Source: Cercophora sp. LCS_1
Lineage: Eukaryota > Ascomycota > Sordariomycetes > Sordariales > Lasiosphaeriaceae
Length of the DNA: 64,000 bases
Assembly (NCBI GenBank): GCA_036250225.1
Contig: JAPZLL010000027.1
Location: 399,894-463,893 of the forward strand
Reading direction: 5' to 3'
Below, one piece after another: positions 44,794 through 55,713 of this stretch. Both the position numbers and the translations under genes were made by a program. The stretch's first letter is position 1, and every line of letters starts with the position of its first letter. The notes below the pieces were generated by a model. The model was not told the DNA's origin. It made no database searches and saw only the letters and a program-made list of their open reading frames with translations.

Positions 44794-45358
44794 GTCGGCG
44801 GCTGGTGCGACGCTCAACAGACCTGCGTGGCGATGACATCGGGATGTCAATGAGCGCGGCGACTGGTTGTTGATGTAGTTTTCGCGATGCGATCAGGGAC
44901 TAGCCACGTGCTCCATTCTTGGATGGAGAAACGATGGTCGAGTCTTCTTGGCGAGTAGGTGGCGGGGGCTTGGGATGTCACAAACGCCGCCAGGTTCGGT
45001 GGGCAAAACAGGAAACCGGGAAATGCCTCGCAATTCTCCTTGTGGCCAAGACCTGCCGGCGAAGCTGCTGTGGGTCACGGATTGGCGGGCTCGGCGCGAT
45101 GCGACACGCTAAATTCTCGGCATTCGAGCTTGCGCGGCAGGTGCACCCGCCATCACGCTGTCGGAACTGCAAACACCACCAGCTCTCAATGAGTCCAGGC
45201 TTCCGTTGAGGAACGTGTGCGATACTAATGACCCTTCGAGCTTCTATTTCCTCTGTTACAATGGAACTCCAGCCTTGGTATCATGCAATGAAGATTGTAC
45301 AGCAAAACCCCTGCCAAACGCTTGCTCACTCTTCCACCCTCACGTCTGCTCTGCTGAT
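44794..45358. other. Intergenic, no gene seen
   Basis: The transporter promoter and 3' flank of the DUF7580 gene; no supported frame. Confidence 0.5.
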
Positions 45359-47168
45359 TCAGCCATGTCGCTTCGTCCGATCTCGCCGATACGCCGCCCT
45401 TTTCTCAAGAGGACTGACGACTGTTCGAAGAATCTCGGCTTGAAGCCGCTCGTCATTGAGGTTGGTAGGATCGGCGTCGAAATTCGCCCATATCAGCCTT
45501 TTCACTACCTCGCGGTATTTAGCGCCCATGGCGTCTAGGGCCTTGGCCTTGCGTCGTGCAGCGGGGATATCCTTCCACTCGATCTTGTCCCATAAGCCGA
45601 TTGACAATAGGGCAACTCCAAGCCGGTACAACACTCGATTCTGAACACCAAATGTGTTCTCGAGCTCATCTTCAGATGCTACTGACCCGCTCTCCATATC
45701 AGTGTCGACGCTATCTCCAGATTCGTCGCCGCCCACTTGGACCTCGAGGTTCAGCGTGTTCAGCACTGTTAGGATGTCGATCTCCATATTTGGGTCGCTA
45801 AGAAACCCAATGCTCTCAAGCACACAGCCGTTGGGCCACGCAAGTGTTGAATGGTTCATCAAGGTCGCTTTGACGAGGGCTAGAGCGAGTTGAACGCGTT
45901 CCCGTTTCAAGAGTAGATGCTCTGGCAACCGGGTTACCAAGTCCGACAAAGTAGCCAATTTTTGTTTCTCCAGCACTTGTTTGGCCGCTTGCTTCGGCTC
46001 GAAGTGGAAGCGCTCCCGGGATCGACTATCGATGTGTGTGAAGGTCTGCGGGTGTGTGGCGATCGCACATGCTTCGAGCTGTTGGCAAAGACCCACAACA
46101 CTTGCCAACGTAGACTGGGCAGCTGCGTGGTCGCTTTGCCTGGGGACATGGGCACCGGATAGCACCTTTTGCCGCTTTTGGCAATGTCCCTCAAAATCTT
46201 CAGAGGGGCGGCGGTCGAGACTCTCTGGTGTCAAAAGGCCAACCTGCTGTGCCCAGACGTTGAAGAGCAATCGGTTCCTGATGTTTGTCAGATCTCAGGG
46301 CCCGATATACACCAAAATTGTCACTTACTTGACAGTTCCAGCGCCCTGTCGCCCGCGAGCCTCGAGAAGCCAGAGGACACCAGTCCTGGGCAGCTCGCCC
46401 CCCACAAAGAGACGGCCACTGTGATGGGAGTGAGAACTCGCACACTCCCACTTTTGCCGCAGAAACTCCTGAACGCTGGTGGACAGCTGTCGCGATGCTC
46501 GAAATTGCTTAAGAGTGTTGAGGTCAGTCTCCTCCGAGAAGTTAGCCATTGCCAACTCCTCTTCCCTCCGTTCTGCTGCTTCCTGATTTCTGCAAGACTT
46601 TTGCAACTTGCGGGCTAGCTCTGATATTTCTTTCAGCTCAGCCATCCACTCCCTGACGTTATTGAGATCATCCTTGTATTCCTTCTTCTTGAAAGCGATG
46701 CGAAACTTGTCCCTGGTAATCTGGTGAAGCGGGGCCTGGCGATGCAGCGTCAGTCGCTCGACTAGGACGCCGACTTGGGGCAGTGCTCACCGTGACATCC
46801 GGTTGTGCGAAGACCGCCAACCTTGCCTGAATTTGGAGGAGGCTCGTCTTGACTTCTCCGAGGGCTCGGGTGAAGCGGGGTTGGAGGTCGCCCATATGGT
46901 TTCGCACGGCATCCTCGAGATCTTTGTTTTTCCAGTTGGGGTGTTCGTAATCCTTGATCAACAGCCTGGCCCTGTGGGTACCAAGGACATCGAAGACGAG
47001 CCGCCTAACTTCGCCGTCGAGACGACATGCTTGGATATCAACCTTGTCGCGCAACCATTCGATTTCTTTCCGATAATGAAGAAGAGTGTTGGTTTTCTCC
47101 TTTATCTCCGAAAAACCCTTGACAGCGGCAAAGATGATTGGGACAACTGCGAGGGCAATCTCAGCCAT
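45359..47168 (-). CDS. DUF7580-type protein with HeLo-like N-terminus
   Basis: Exons 47168-46791, 46735-46329 and 46277-45359 give 567 residues. The N-terminus (MAEIALAVVPIIFAAVKGFSE, then KEIEWLRDKVDIQACRL) is the helical pattern of fungal HeLo/HeLo-like or prion-inhibition N-domains, which in relatives drive cell death. The middle is helical and basic. The C-terminal half matches DUF7580, a kinase-derived fungal module: VLEKQKLATLSDLV, RVQLALALVKATLMNHST, YRLGVALLSIGLWDKIEW and the closing AEILRTVVSPLEKR. No catalytic loop of a kinase is visible. Two introns with good sites restore KNRLLFNVWAQQVGLL. The likely role is NLR-like self/non-self signalling; this is inference from the family. Confidence 0.85.
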
Positions 47169-47686
47169 GGCGCCATACGCAGTTGCTCATGGCGTCCAGT
47201 CGGGAAGAACAGTGGGTTGCCACTCCGGCATGCAAAGAGATGCCAAGAAAAAGAAGATTAACTGCCGAGAAGCCCACGCCGAGGCAAGGCAGGCGAGGAG
47301 GCGGTTTTTGAAGAACGGGGGAGGAAAAGTGAGGCGGGCGAATGCGAAAGCATTCTCCCCGCACCAATGCGGCTCCCCTCACTCTTTGAATGCGCCCCAA
47401 GGATCACCATTGGGGTTCCCCTATGCGTCACCCACGCGCCGTGCAGGAAGGCAGCTGGATGGGCTCACCGCTGGCGTAATATTGCTCCGCCCCCCACTCG
47501 TCTCGGTGTGCGCTTTGAGAGCCGCGCAGTGGGCTGTGCTGCCAACTCAGAGCCTCGTCGGTGAGCCGATAAAGCCGGACTCAGAGCTTTACCTTGTCCG
47601 TTTTCATTTGTCAAACCCACGCCGGTGCACTAATTCCACAATCGCCGCCACTGTCACAGAGAATCGCAGCGAAGAGCCTCAACACG
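47169..47686. promoter_or_regulatory. Shared divergent promoter, DUF7580 / C2H2 genes
   Basis: 518 bp between two divergent starts with no gene of its own. The two proteins may be co-expressed. Confidence 0.4.
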
Positions 47687-49827
47687 ATGAGTCTGACCGA
47701 CAAAGCGTTGAAAAACATCGGCTCCGTGCAGGACGACCCCCGACGGCTTCAGCGTCAATGGACAGATGAGTGGTTTCAAGGCATTCAAGAGCCGTTCCAA
47801 CACGAGGACCCCCAACAAGAGGGCATTTTGAGTCAAATGCACGGGGGGATTTCTTCATTCTGGGGAGACGTTCTGGACTTGTTGAAGGATGGCACGGCGC
47901 AAAGTACAAAGCCGATCACCAAGTCGCTATATCGCCTGCTAGATGACGCCTGCGACACTTTCATGGTATGGGGAGACGACTTGAACGTCGGGAGCGGAAG
48001 CCTCGATGACTCTCTGAAAGACTCACGGTGCGTCAATCAGACTGAGAAGAACAGAGATCAAGTTTCTTATGCATAACAGGGATGTGCAGCAACTCACTAT
48101 TCGAGTGCTAATTCGCATCACGGACACTCTAACAAACGGTAATTATGGCTGCCGCACCACCAGCTTTCCCGGTCCTAGAGACTGATGAGCTTCCGCGAAC
48201 AGACTTCTTCCCTGTATTGCTGCCAATACTCAGGACTGCAGCCCCAGAGACTTCAGCACATGATGCGATCCAAGCGCTGCAAGCCAAAGTCGAAGAGCTA
48301 AAACTAACACGAGAGAAGGCACTCCTTCACAGTCAATCCATCTCAGACGCCGATGACAAATCGGAGTCACTTACCTCGGAAGGACAACAAGGAAGTCCTG
48401 CCTGCACCACAGAAGTGTCGCCAATAGAAGATGTGATCGAAAGCCTGCAAAGCGACGTGGAAGCTCTCATCGACCTAGTACCTGCTCTTGAGGACCCGTT
48501 CAGCGAAACACCTTCGGTGCGTGAGGAACCTGCGCCACCGCCAAAGGTAACCGCTGAACTGCCAAAATTTCAGCCTTTCCTCGACGGGATCAAGCAAAAG
48601 TATCCCCGGTGCCACCATAGTTTGGCACAATGGATGAGCAAATCACTCTATGACACGGCCATGAGGCTGACCCAGGAGAGGCGGGTGGCTGTTTCAAAGC
48701 CTGCTGACTTCCTCCGCGTTCCAGGACACCTACCGAAGGACTCTGGTTATGGCACCAGCATACGGGATACAGGCACAAATGAGTCGGCTGGGCTTCAGGA
48801 AAGCAGCGTTGTTGCAGGCAGCACCTATGCTCGGACGCTTGCGTCATACGATGACGTGGGTGATGGGACAACCAAAACCCCGTTCCCGTCCCAGCCAAAG
48901 AACTTGAGCATTGGGGATAAATTCCCATGCATCGCCTGTGGGAGACAAGTGGCGAAATCTGAGAGTGCATCTGCTTGGAAGTAAGGCCATCCCAGATCGT
49001 GAGGTAACCCGCGAAGCATGACGATGCTAACGACTTCATCTAGGCGCCACCTGCTTTCAGATCTTCAGCCCTGGATATGTTGCCAGGTGGCCTGCGATTG
49101 TTTGCATGCTCCGTTCCGCACGAGAAATGAATGGCTTGTTCATCTTCAGGCGCAGCATGAGGTGCATCCTCATTGGAATGATAAGGAGTGTCCAGTCTGT
49201 CTGCGTTCAGTCCCAGCTGGAGGACCGGAGATGATCAAGCATGTGGAACGTCACTTGCGCCAGCTATCTCTCGCTGCGCTCACTGCAAACCCAGGCGAAG
49301 ACCCTGATGATAGTGAGTCAGAGCATGAATCGGAAACCCCCAAAGAACGGCGGCGGCCATTCGATGCCATCAACGACTGGATCATGAGTCACCCTCTTCA
49401 TACCGCTGCAACTCAAGGCGAGGATGGATTATGGCACTGTCCGTGGGAAGGCGAAGGTTACTGCGATCACGAGCCATCGGTCCTTCGGGGTGACTATGAG
49501 TATGTCTCGCATTTTGACCGCTTTCCTGATGCATCCTAACTGGTGATCAACAGCAAATTCCTCAAGCATCACTTCGAGTCGCTTCGATGCAAGGTCGACG
49601 GTTGCAAAGCGGGAGCCGAGGCTTTTGCAACGCAGGAGATTCTGCACCTTCACGAACAAAAGGAACACGATATGCACAAAGGCGGAGGTCGTTTCTTGTG
49701 CACGAGCCCCGGCTGCGGACGGTCTCGTCCTGGAAACGGTTTCGCCAGCAGATGGGTGCAACTGGAGCACATTAAGAATGTCCATGAGAACCTTTCTGGC
49801 TTACCTCCTCCAGCTGATGACGAGTGA
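47687..49827 (+). CDS. C2H2-type multi-zinc-finger fungal protein
   Basis: Five exons, 47687-48027, 48080-48138, 48179-48980, 49044-49499 and 49554-49827, give 643 residues. The N-terminal domain (LTDKALKNIGSVQD to DDACDTFMVWGDDL) is the conserved start of a large family found in filamentous ascomycetes, often annotated as C2H2 proteins of unknown role and frequent near NLR-like genes. A variable linker follows, then degenerate C2H2 fingers: CDCLHAPFRTRNEWLVHLQ, CPVCLRSVPAGGPEMIKHV, CKVDGCKAGAEAFATQEI and CTSPGCGRSRPGNGFAS with the closing HIKNVH. The 40-bp intron (48139-48178) is unusually short but needed for phase; the gene could instead be split with a second start at ATG 48145. ATG 47687 replaces an upstream TTG. 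Confidence 0.8.
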
Positions 49828-50281
49828 AGGGTCTGGGCGAGTATTCACCTCTGATTTGCGGTTAGCTCCGGCCCCTCGCACCTTGTTCGGAACGAGATTG
49901 GATGGTAGGAGGGTCTTTTCAGCTTGCCACTCAAGTGCAAGGCAGCCGACCACTTCCACGGGATCAAATATACGTTATCATGAGATCATGTTTACTGGCT
50001 TTGTTGTTTTCGGTCCACAAGATCTGGCAAAGGGTTACTGGATTTGCCGACAGAGATCCTCCTTCAAATCACCGGGCTCTTGCTAGAGGACCAATTTGAT
50101 AACACGACAGCTGCTGTGGCGGAGGAGGGCTTCGAGAATCTTACGGCGCTCCCCGGACCTGTCGCCGCCTTTACCCTATTGCGCACCTTAAACTGCTTTT
50201 AAGTTCACCGTGTCTCCTCTGTGCAGCTCCAAAATTGCAAGGTAGGTTGGTGGCGCTGAACCTTATCTCATCGCGAAAGAA
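49828..50281. other. Intergenic, no gene seen
   Basis: No supported frame or element. Confidence 0.5.
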
Positions 50282-50713
50282 ATGTCGGGTGTTAAAACCC
50301 TATTTTCGGCAAGTGTCCTCTCCTCCTTCAAACTCATACCTGTTCTGCCTCACAAAATGCCACGCTCGTCACGCTCACTCCAAAACCTCTGGCAACGCGT
50401 TCGCTCCATCCAAAAGAGCAATGACAAACCAAGGCGATGCCGCCGATCGCTTCGCAACAACCCTTCCCCACTTGCAGACGACGCCAACCTGCTATCCCCC
50501 AGAACTGACCTGCCACCATACCATCATGTCCATCGAAACATCGTCGGTCTAGTCGCGTGCATGGCGGCCATCACAACCGCAATAAGCGCTGCCGCCATCG
50601 CATGCCCTCCCACCGACATATCAGCCGTCACCGATGCCGTGGTGGGCGTCATCCGAGAAGTAGCTCAATACATGGCTCGCAAACCTCCCAATCTGGGGAG
50701 CGGGCAATATTAG
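50282..50713 (+). CDS. Hypothetical basic protein with a hydrophobic helix
   Basis: A 143-residue open frame with an ATG start. The first half is Arg/Lys/Ser-rich (RRCRRSLRNNP). The second half has one hydrophobic segment (NIVGLVACMAAITTAISAAA) and a short amphipathic tail. No family is recognised. A second in-frame ATG after 25 residues (MPRSSRSLQNLW) may be the real start. It could be a chance frame; the clean change from basic to hydrophobic composition is the only support. Confidence 0.35.
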   Translation: MSGVKTLFSASVLSSFKLIPVLPHKMPRSSRSLQNLWQRVRSIQKSNDKPRRCRRSLRNNPSPLADDANLLSPRTDLPPYHHVHRNIVGLVACMAAITTAISAAAIACPPTDISAVTDAVVGVIREVAQYMARKPPNLGSGQY

Positions 50714-50944
50714 GCGACCGCTCCACGCGTACGCACCTATGGTAGCCAGCGGGATGAGCGGCGCCCATCTCGTCCGTCATCTTCCCGGGGGTAGTTATGA
50801 GTGCGGCCGCCCTGGGGTCGCCGTTCGCAAGGTAATAGGAGCCGTTGCCGACCTAATTCATGGGCCTGATAAGCTCATGGCAATCATTTCACCCGCGTCG
50901 GCACCCGCGGTTGCGAGCGCGCTTGATAGTGTGCTTATTAAATC

Positions 50945-51907
50945 TCACCGTTCATCGGGCCCAACGCCAGAACGGGTGTCTTTGGGATGTGACTTGCTCA
51001 GCACAAGTCGTAGGATCCGCTTCCTGCCCTCCGTTGCTGTTCCGCTGCTGTAATAGTTCGCAAGTAGTAGACAGATCAGTCCTAGGAGGTTGCACGCGGC
51101 AGTATTGCCGGAAATCGCGATGGTGTCCGCCTCGACGTAGTTGTTCAGAATAAGCCCCAGCATAAGTATAATATCTTCGGCCGTAAACTGCCCACAATAA
51201 TCTGACTCCAAAATATGCAGGACATTTGGGAAACTGTGTGCCTGCAGACAGCGGGAAATCGCGCAGCAATAGTTGCATCCAGTAATCCGGGGTCGCCCTC
51301 CGAGCTGAAGAAGCTTCCGGATTGTCTCGCCGTTGTCCCACGTCTCGCAGGCCCATCCAAGCGCAGCTCTTTTCCCGTAGTCCTTGTCCTGGGGAGCGAT
51401 CAGGCCGTCTCTGGCAAGAAAGAAATCAAAGAGTTGATGGTTGCCTCGGAGTGCGGCGACATGAATTTCTTGGACGTGGGATTCCCTACAAGCCCAGGGA
51501 ATGCAATGCGTGAGGTGAGCATCTTGAGGATTGGGACTTGGCAGCGAGTAGTGGGTATACCCGCCAATCCCAGGAAACAGAGTCTTTGAGCGAAGCAATG
51601 GGTCTGCGCCATGATTCAGCAACCATTCAAGCGTCTTGGCGTGACCGTTCATGACAGCAAAGTGCAGAGGTCCAGCTGCGGTGACAAGAACCCCTGTTCG
51701 CACGCTCCCTGCATAAAAGCCCATGAAGCCATCGACCATGAGGCCTTCGCGATGCGAGAACGTGTACACCGGCATGCCGAGGGTGTTGATGGAAGCGCCT
51801 GCGCTAATGGCTGACTGAATTATTCTGACTTGGCCAGTCAGCGCGCCCCATACCAGAGCCGAGGAAGCTGGACGGCTGGCATCGGCTTCGTATAAGACCT
51901 CCCGCAC
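50945..51907 (-). CDS. Ankyrin-repeat protein, 5' end incomplete
   Basis: An open frame of about 320 residues whose upstream end is a GTG preceded by an in-frame TGA, so a first exon is missing or broken. Ankyrin units are seen at SALVWGALTGQVRIIQSAIS, GPLHFAVMNGHAKTLEWLLN and IHVAALRGNHQLFDFFLAR, with weaker units after. An F-box-like fragment (LLRVCRVFWNPDLAIP) in another frame lies just upstream at about 51950-52000, as in the common fungal F-box-ankyrin layout, but it cannot be joined by a canonical intron. A tRNA-like element at 52.1 kb sits directly upstream. The gene is probably a truncated or decayed F-box-ankyrin gene. Confidence 0.6.
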   Translation of the reverse strand: MREVLYEADASRPASSALVWGALTGQVRIIQSAISAGASINTLGMPVYTFSHREGLMVDGFMGFYAGSVRTGVLVTAAGPLHFAVMNGHAKTLEWLLNHGADPLLRSKTLFPGIGGYTHYSLPSPNPQDAHLTHCIPWACRESHVQEIHVAALRGNHQLFDFFLARDGLIAPQDKDYGKRAALGWACETWDNGETIRKLLQLGGRPRITGCNYCCAISRCLQAHSFPNVLHILESDYCGQFTAEDIILMLGLILNNYVEADTIAISGNTAACNLLGLICLLLANYYSSGTATEGRKRILRLVLSKSHPKDTRSGVGPDER

Positions 51908-52085
51908 TTGACCGCACCTTGCTCCTCTTCAATGCCTGGTATGCCTGGGATGGCGAGATCGGGATTCCAGAAGACGCGGCAGACGCGCAACAGGATTGAG
52001 ACTTTGGCTGCGATAGGCGCAGACCCTGTCGTGCCGCGTCGCAGACTCGACTCCTAAGCAAAAGAGAACATAGGCAAGACCAAAA
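51908..52085 (-). other. Broken upstream part of the ankyrin gene
   Basis: It contains the out-of-frame F-box-like fragment described under the ankyrin gene. No intact start is visible. Confidence 0.35.
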
Positions 52086-52221
52086 AAGTGTAATGGGGCG
52101 GGATTTGAACCCACGACTTTTAACTACTGGGAGTTATGCTGAACGGAAGGACAATACTATCTACCTCCGCAGGAGTTGAGTTACCTCTGAGCATCGGCCA
52201 CTACCACTGCGCCAAGTTGCC
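52086..52221 (-). ncRNA. tRNA-like pol III element (degenerate tRNA or tRNA-derived)
   Basis: On the minus strand, a perfect A box TGGCGCAGTGG (52214-52204), a perfect B box GGTTCAAATCC (52111-52101) and a T6 terminator (52087-52082). An ATGCT/AGCAT stem and an AACT/AGTT variable-arm-like stem can form, but the 5' end (GGCAACT) does not pair with the 3' end (CCCATTA), and the anticodon loop lacks a normal U33. It is therefore a tRNA pseudogene or a tRNA-derived element, not a confident tRNA. Confidence 0.6.
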
Positions 52222-52488
52222 TCGCCTTGGCGCTATCCGCCTACGTAATTCTCCCCAATATACCCGACCCATTCTAGCGGTCACGGCACACCACTCCCAT
52301 TCCCCGTGGCAAACTGCGTCAACAACACTATTGCCCCTTCTTGACCCCAGCCTTCGGGTATTCTTCCTCTCCTACAAGCACACTCTTACTCACACTCATG
52401 CACAAAAAAAAATTACCAAAATACATCATATCCAAAGAAAAAAAGTGTCAATTTAACTCCACCCCAACCTAATTCGTTCCTTCCATCT
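52222..52488. other. Intergenic 3' flank of the kinase-like gene
   Basis: No gene seen. Confidence 0.4.
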
Positions 52489-54393
52489 CTACGAAATCGA
52501 AAACCGTCCAAACCCCTCATTCAAATCTCCCGGCCCCCTATCAACCCCTTTCCCCTTATCCACCTTCTTCCCCTCCTTATCCTTGGTCGTCGAAAACATC
52601 TCGTCCCCCATGGCATCCGCCAAGTCATCCCGCAAATTCTTGGCCTTTTTCTGCCGATCGACATACTGCCTCTGATACAGATCCCACTGGACGCACCACT
52701 CGCCCAAGGCCTTTTCGTACGCATCGTCCTCCTCGCCATGACCGGGACCCTCCTGGTCGTCCTCATCCGTGGCGCTATCGGACAAATCATCCGTGTCGTC
52801 CCTGTACCCACCGTACCGGCCCTGTTTCTGGGGGGTTCGCGTCTTGGGCAGGAAGATGTCCACCTTCCCTCCCTCGCCTGGCTTCCAGTAGGGAAATTCA
52901 CAGTTATTTTCACCGAGCGCGATGGCGTCGAGTGGGTTGAGGGGGTGACCGGGTGCGTCGGTGCCTCTGTTGGCGGGGTCATCCGAGTACGTGGGCGGTC
53001 CGTTGAGACGGGGACGACCGGTTGTTGATGGGTCGAATTCCGGGAGGAAGTCGTCCTGTCTGCGGAAGTTCTTGCCGAGGGCCTCGATGGACAGAGAACG
53101 GTCGCAGTCTTCCCAGTTGCCGACGGTTTCGAGGTCGGCGGGCCGGGTGTGCGGGCGGCCGTCGACGGGGTGCCAGTCCGATCCGGTGACGAGGTACCAC
53201 GGCCCGTGGAGGAGCATGGGCATGACGATGGTCCGGCCGTTGACGTATTTGACCCTGGTCTGGTCGCGGAGGATCAGGGCGTCCTTCTCGGTGCCGATGA
53301 AGACGTGCGGCTTGACGTTGACAAACTTGTTGGCCGTCATTTGGACGCGCTTCATGAGGAGTTGGTACTCGCGCGTGCGGAGCTCGCAGAGGTGGGAGTC
53401 CGGGTCCAGGAAGAGGTTCTCGATTTCCTTGGCTTGGTGGATGACGAACCGCAGGTCGCACGGTTTCTCGGATTTGCCGCTCCTCCAGTCGTCCATGGTC
53501 CGGTTGATGGCCTTACGAAGCGAGCGCGCGAGCCTCTCGACGTGGAACTGTTTGGGCTGCCTGTGCTCATCCCACTGTTGGTCCTCGTCGTGCTTCCACT
53601 TGCCGTAGCCAAAGGCCATGCGGCCCATGGAGCCGACATGTTCGCTGAGTCGAGCGATTTCCTGGGCGGGCGACAGGTTGGTGCGGGCTCTCGCGTTTGG
53701 GTCCGGGCGGACAGAGAGGTCGAGTTCCTTGGCTACGCCGAAGTCGCCCACGATGAAGTCGGGCAGGATCTCGCCCTCGGCGTACTCGGCGAACACGTTG
53801 TTCATGTGCAGGTCGCAGTGGTAGATGGGACGTGGCCCGGCGTGAGCCATGAAGTGGATGGTGGCCGCCAGCTGGGCGACGTAGCGCGCGATGAAGCACA
53901 CGGGTGGCTTGAACTGGCTGATCGACCTGTTCCAGACGCTCTCCTCGGTGAGGACCGCAAAGGCGGAGCCCAGGTTGTACAGCTTCCACCACGAGACGGA
54001 GTCCCAGCGCTGGGAGTTGTGGATGTTGGTCGTCTCAATGTAATGGTGGCTGATGTAGTCGGTGAAGCGCGGCTTGTACATTGGGTCTGAGCCCAGCGGG
54101 TTGGTAAACGACTTGAGCGCGTCAATGACTTGCATCTCGGTCGGCATGAGCGGCTGGACCGGTCCCCCCCTGATTTTGTTGCGCGGGTGGCGGGCGAAGC
54201 GCGTCAGCCTGACTTTGCGGATGATGGCGGGCCTGGACGGGTAGTCGACGCTCTTCACCAGCTGTGCCAAGTGCTCGATGCCTTGAGCAATGTTCTTGAC
54301 CCAGAGGAACTTCTCGCCGTTGGGGTCATAGAAGGCGTAGGCATAGGCCTTTGGCTCTTCGCCCTGGGCGTTGGTGTAGTTGTATTGACTCAT
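52489..54393 (-). CDS. Protein-kinase-like fungal protein
   Basis: A single-exon frame of 634 residues. The catalytic loop reads YHCDLHMNNVF (an H-x-D-x-H-x-N-N variant of HRDLKxxN) and is followed by a metal-binding DFG in IVGDFGVAKELD. This D-L-H form occurs in atypical, FunK1-like and small-molecule kinase families. No glycine-rich loop is obvious in the first 150 residues, and the upstream Lys is unclear. After the kinase core come a Pro/Asp-rich region and a charged helical tail (DLYQRQYVDRQKKAKNLRDDL). The start is ATG 54393. The G+C content of the gene is high and codon use is strongly biased. Activity is not certain; a pseudokinase is possible. Confidence 0.75.
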   Translation of the reverse strand: MSQYNYTNAQGEEPKAYAYAFYDPNGEKFLWVKNIAQGIEHLAQLVKSVDYPSRPAIIRKVRLTRFARHPRNKIRGGPVQPLMPTEMQVIDALKSFTNPLGSDPMYKPRFTDYISHHYIETTNIHNSQRWDSVSWWKLYNLGSAFAVLTEESVWNRSISQFKPPVCFIARYVAQLAATIHFMAHAGPRPIYHCDLHMNNVFAEYAEGEILPDFIVGDFGVAKELDLSVRPDPNARARTNLSPAQEIARLSEHVGSMGRMAFGYGKWKHDEDQQWDEHRQPKQFHVERLARSLRKAINRTMDDWRSGKSEKPCDLRFVIHQAKEIENLFLDPDSHLCELRTREYQLLMKRVQMTANKFVNVKPHVFIGTEKDALILRDQTRVKYVNGRTIVMPMLLHGPWYLVTGSDWHPVDGRPHTRPADLETVGNWEDCDRSLSIEALGKNFRRQDDFLPEFDPSTTGRPRLNGPPTYSDDPANRGTDAPGHPLNPLDAIALGENNCEFPYWKPGEGGKVDIFLPKTRTPQKQGRYGGYRDDTDDLSDSATDEDDQEGPGHGEEDDAYEKALGEWCVQWDLYQRQYVDRQKKAKNLRDDLADAMGDEMFSTTKDKEGKKVDKGKGVDRGPGDLNEGFGRFSIS

Positions 54394-54824
54394 CTTTGGA
54401 ACGCGTTTTGAAACAACAATACCTACCTGGTTCTACTGGTTGGTACCTGATTCCAGTTGTTTCTATCCATCCGGAACATGACTGAACCCCTGTTTTTATA
54501 CAGATCATTATGATATGTCGGCACAAGGGGGCGATGTGTCTTGTTTCCAGAAATAAGTTGCATTGTAGTTGATAACATCAAAGCCGTTCCAGGGGATTAA
54601 AGAAATGATAGGTTCCTTGGTAAAAGACTTGAACTGAGAAAACAAAGGAGGGGTCGAGACGGGAATGATAAGTTTTGCGTCCTTGTTCCAAATTGAGTAC
54701 TGACAATTATACAAAGAACCGAGCCTTTGATGTTACACGGCACAGCTTACATTCGGTACCCGAACCTCCGGCCGAGCGCCCGGTCTCAATCTACGCATCC
54801 GACGCTACCGAGACCATCATCTCT
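54394..54824. other. Intergenic, no gene seen
   Basis: The promoter region of the kinase-like gene; AT-richer than its surroundings. Confidence 0.5.
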
Positions 54825-55713
54825 TCAATCTGACTCCGGGAACTCAACCCCCTTCAACGCCGCCAACGCCTTGATGCTCTTCCTGAAAAACTGTTCGCCG
54901 ATTCCATACCCCTCAATCCCCTGCCTCGTCTCCGCCAAATCATTCAGCGCGTTCCCCGCCCAATCTCTCTCCTCAGCCACCACCTTTTCCCGCCTCGCAT
55001 GCCAACACCCCCTTTCCTGCTTGTTGGGCCTCTTTCCCTTCTTCAGTCGCCTCAGTGCCTTTTCCTCTGCGTCATACTCTGTCCCGAAATCACCCTTTGA
55101 CGGCCCGATCACATAATCACCCGATAGTGATGGTGGTGTGTCCTTGGGAAGCTCGAGCAACTCAAGCATGACCTTATCCATCGCCTCGAACGGCCCGTCG
55201 GTATCACCCCACCCGGAGTTCTTAAAGCAAAAGTCCAAATCGCCGTAGCAGTGGTCCGCCATGAACATCATCAAATCGGGTGCGAGCATAGGGGACTCGG
55301 TGGAGAGGACTCGGACGGTGGGATGTTCCTTGGCGATTGCTTTGGAAAAGTCATTGGCCGTCTGGTTGTCAGCCCTTTTTGTTGTCATGACGAAAAGGGG
55401 AGGAGGACGAGACGTGCCACGCCAATTGAGATTGTGGGGTTTGGCTTGTACTTTTTGCGAAGCGTGTTCCATCGTCGGCGTAGACCTTGTTGGGTTTGGG
55501 GGCGGGTTTCGCGGGCTCAGTCTTTGTGGTCTTGGGCTTGCCGGTCTTGGGCGTGGGTGTTTTCACTTTTGCCTTTGGACTCTCTGCCTTGGCGGCTGGT
55601 GACGATCGTGCAAATGAGAGACTTGTCTGATTGAGGCTCTTGGTTGTGGGAGACGATGCGGCATTGCCGTCTGACTCGTCGAGTGGTCGCTTGACTCCTC
55701 GCTTTGGCGGCAT
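54825..55713 (-). CDS. Unknown basic protein, likely nuclear, intron placement unresolved
   Basis: Two overlapping frames must be joined. The first starts at ATG 55713 (MPPKRGVKRPLDESD), a Lys/Pro/Ala-rich stretch with a bipartite-like basic signal. The second, ending at 54825, encodes a compact acidic-to-basic domain (DLDFCFKNSGWGDTDGPFEAM, then LRRLKKGKRPNKQERGCW). The frame changes between about 55450 and 55370, where several GT-AG pairs fit: for example a GTGGCA donor with an AAAAAG acceptor, or GTCTCG with AACCAG. I cannot choose. The opening resembles chromatin-associated fungal proteins, but no domain is recognised. Confidence 0.6.

Noticed and set aside
52086..52221. A standard functional tRNA gene
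   Set aside because: The acceptor stem cannot pair and the anticodon loop is abnormal, so it is listed only as tRNA-like.
53149..54090. 313-residue plus-strand frame over the kinase-like gene
   Set aside because: Shadow frame; biased codon use leaves several frames open.
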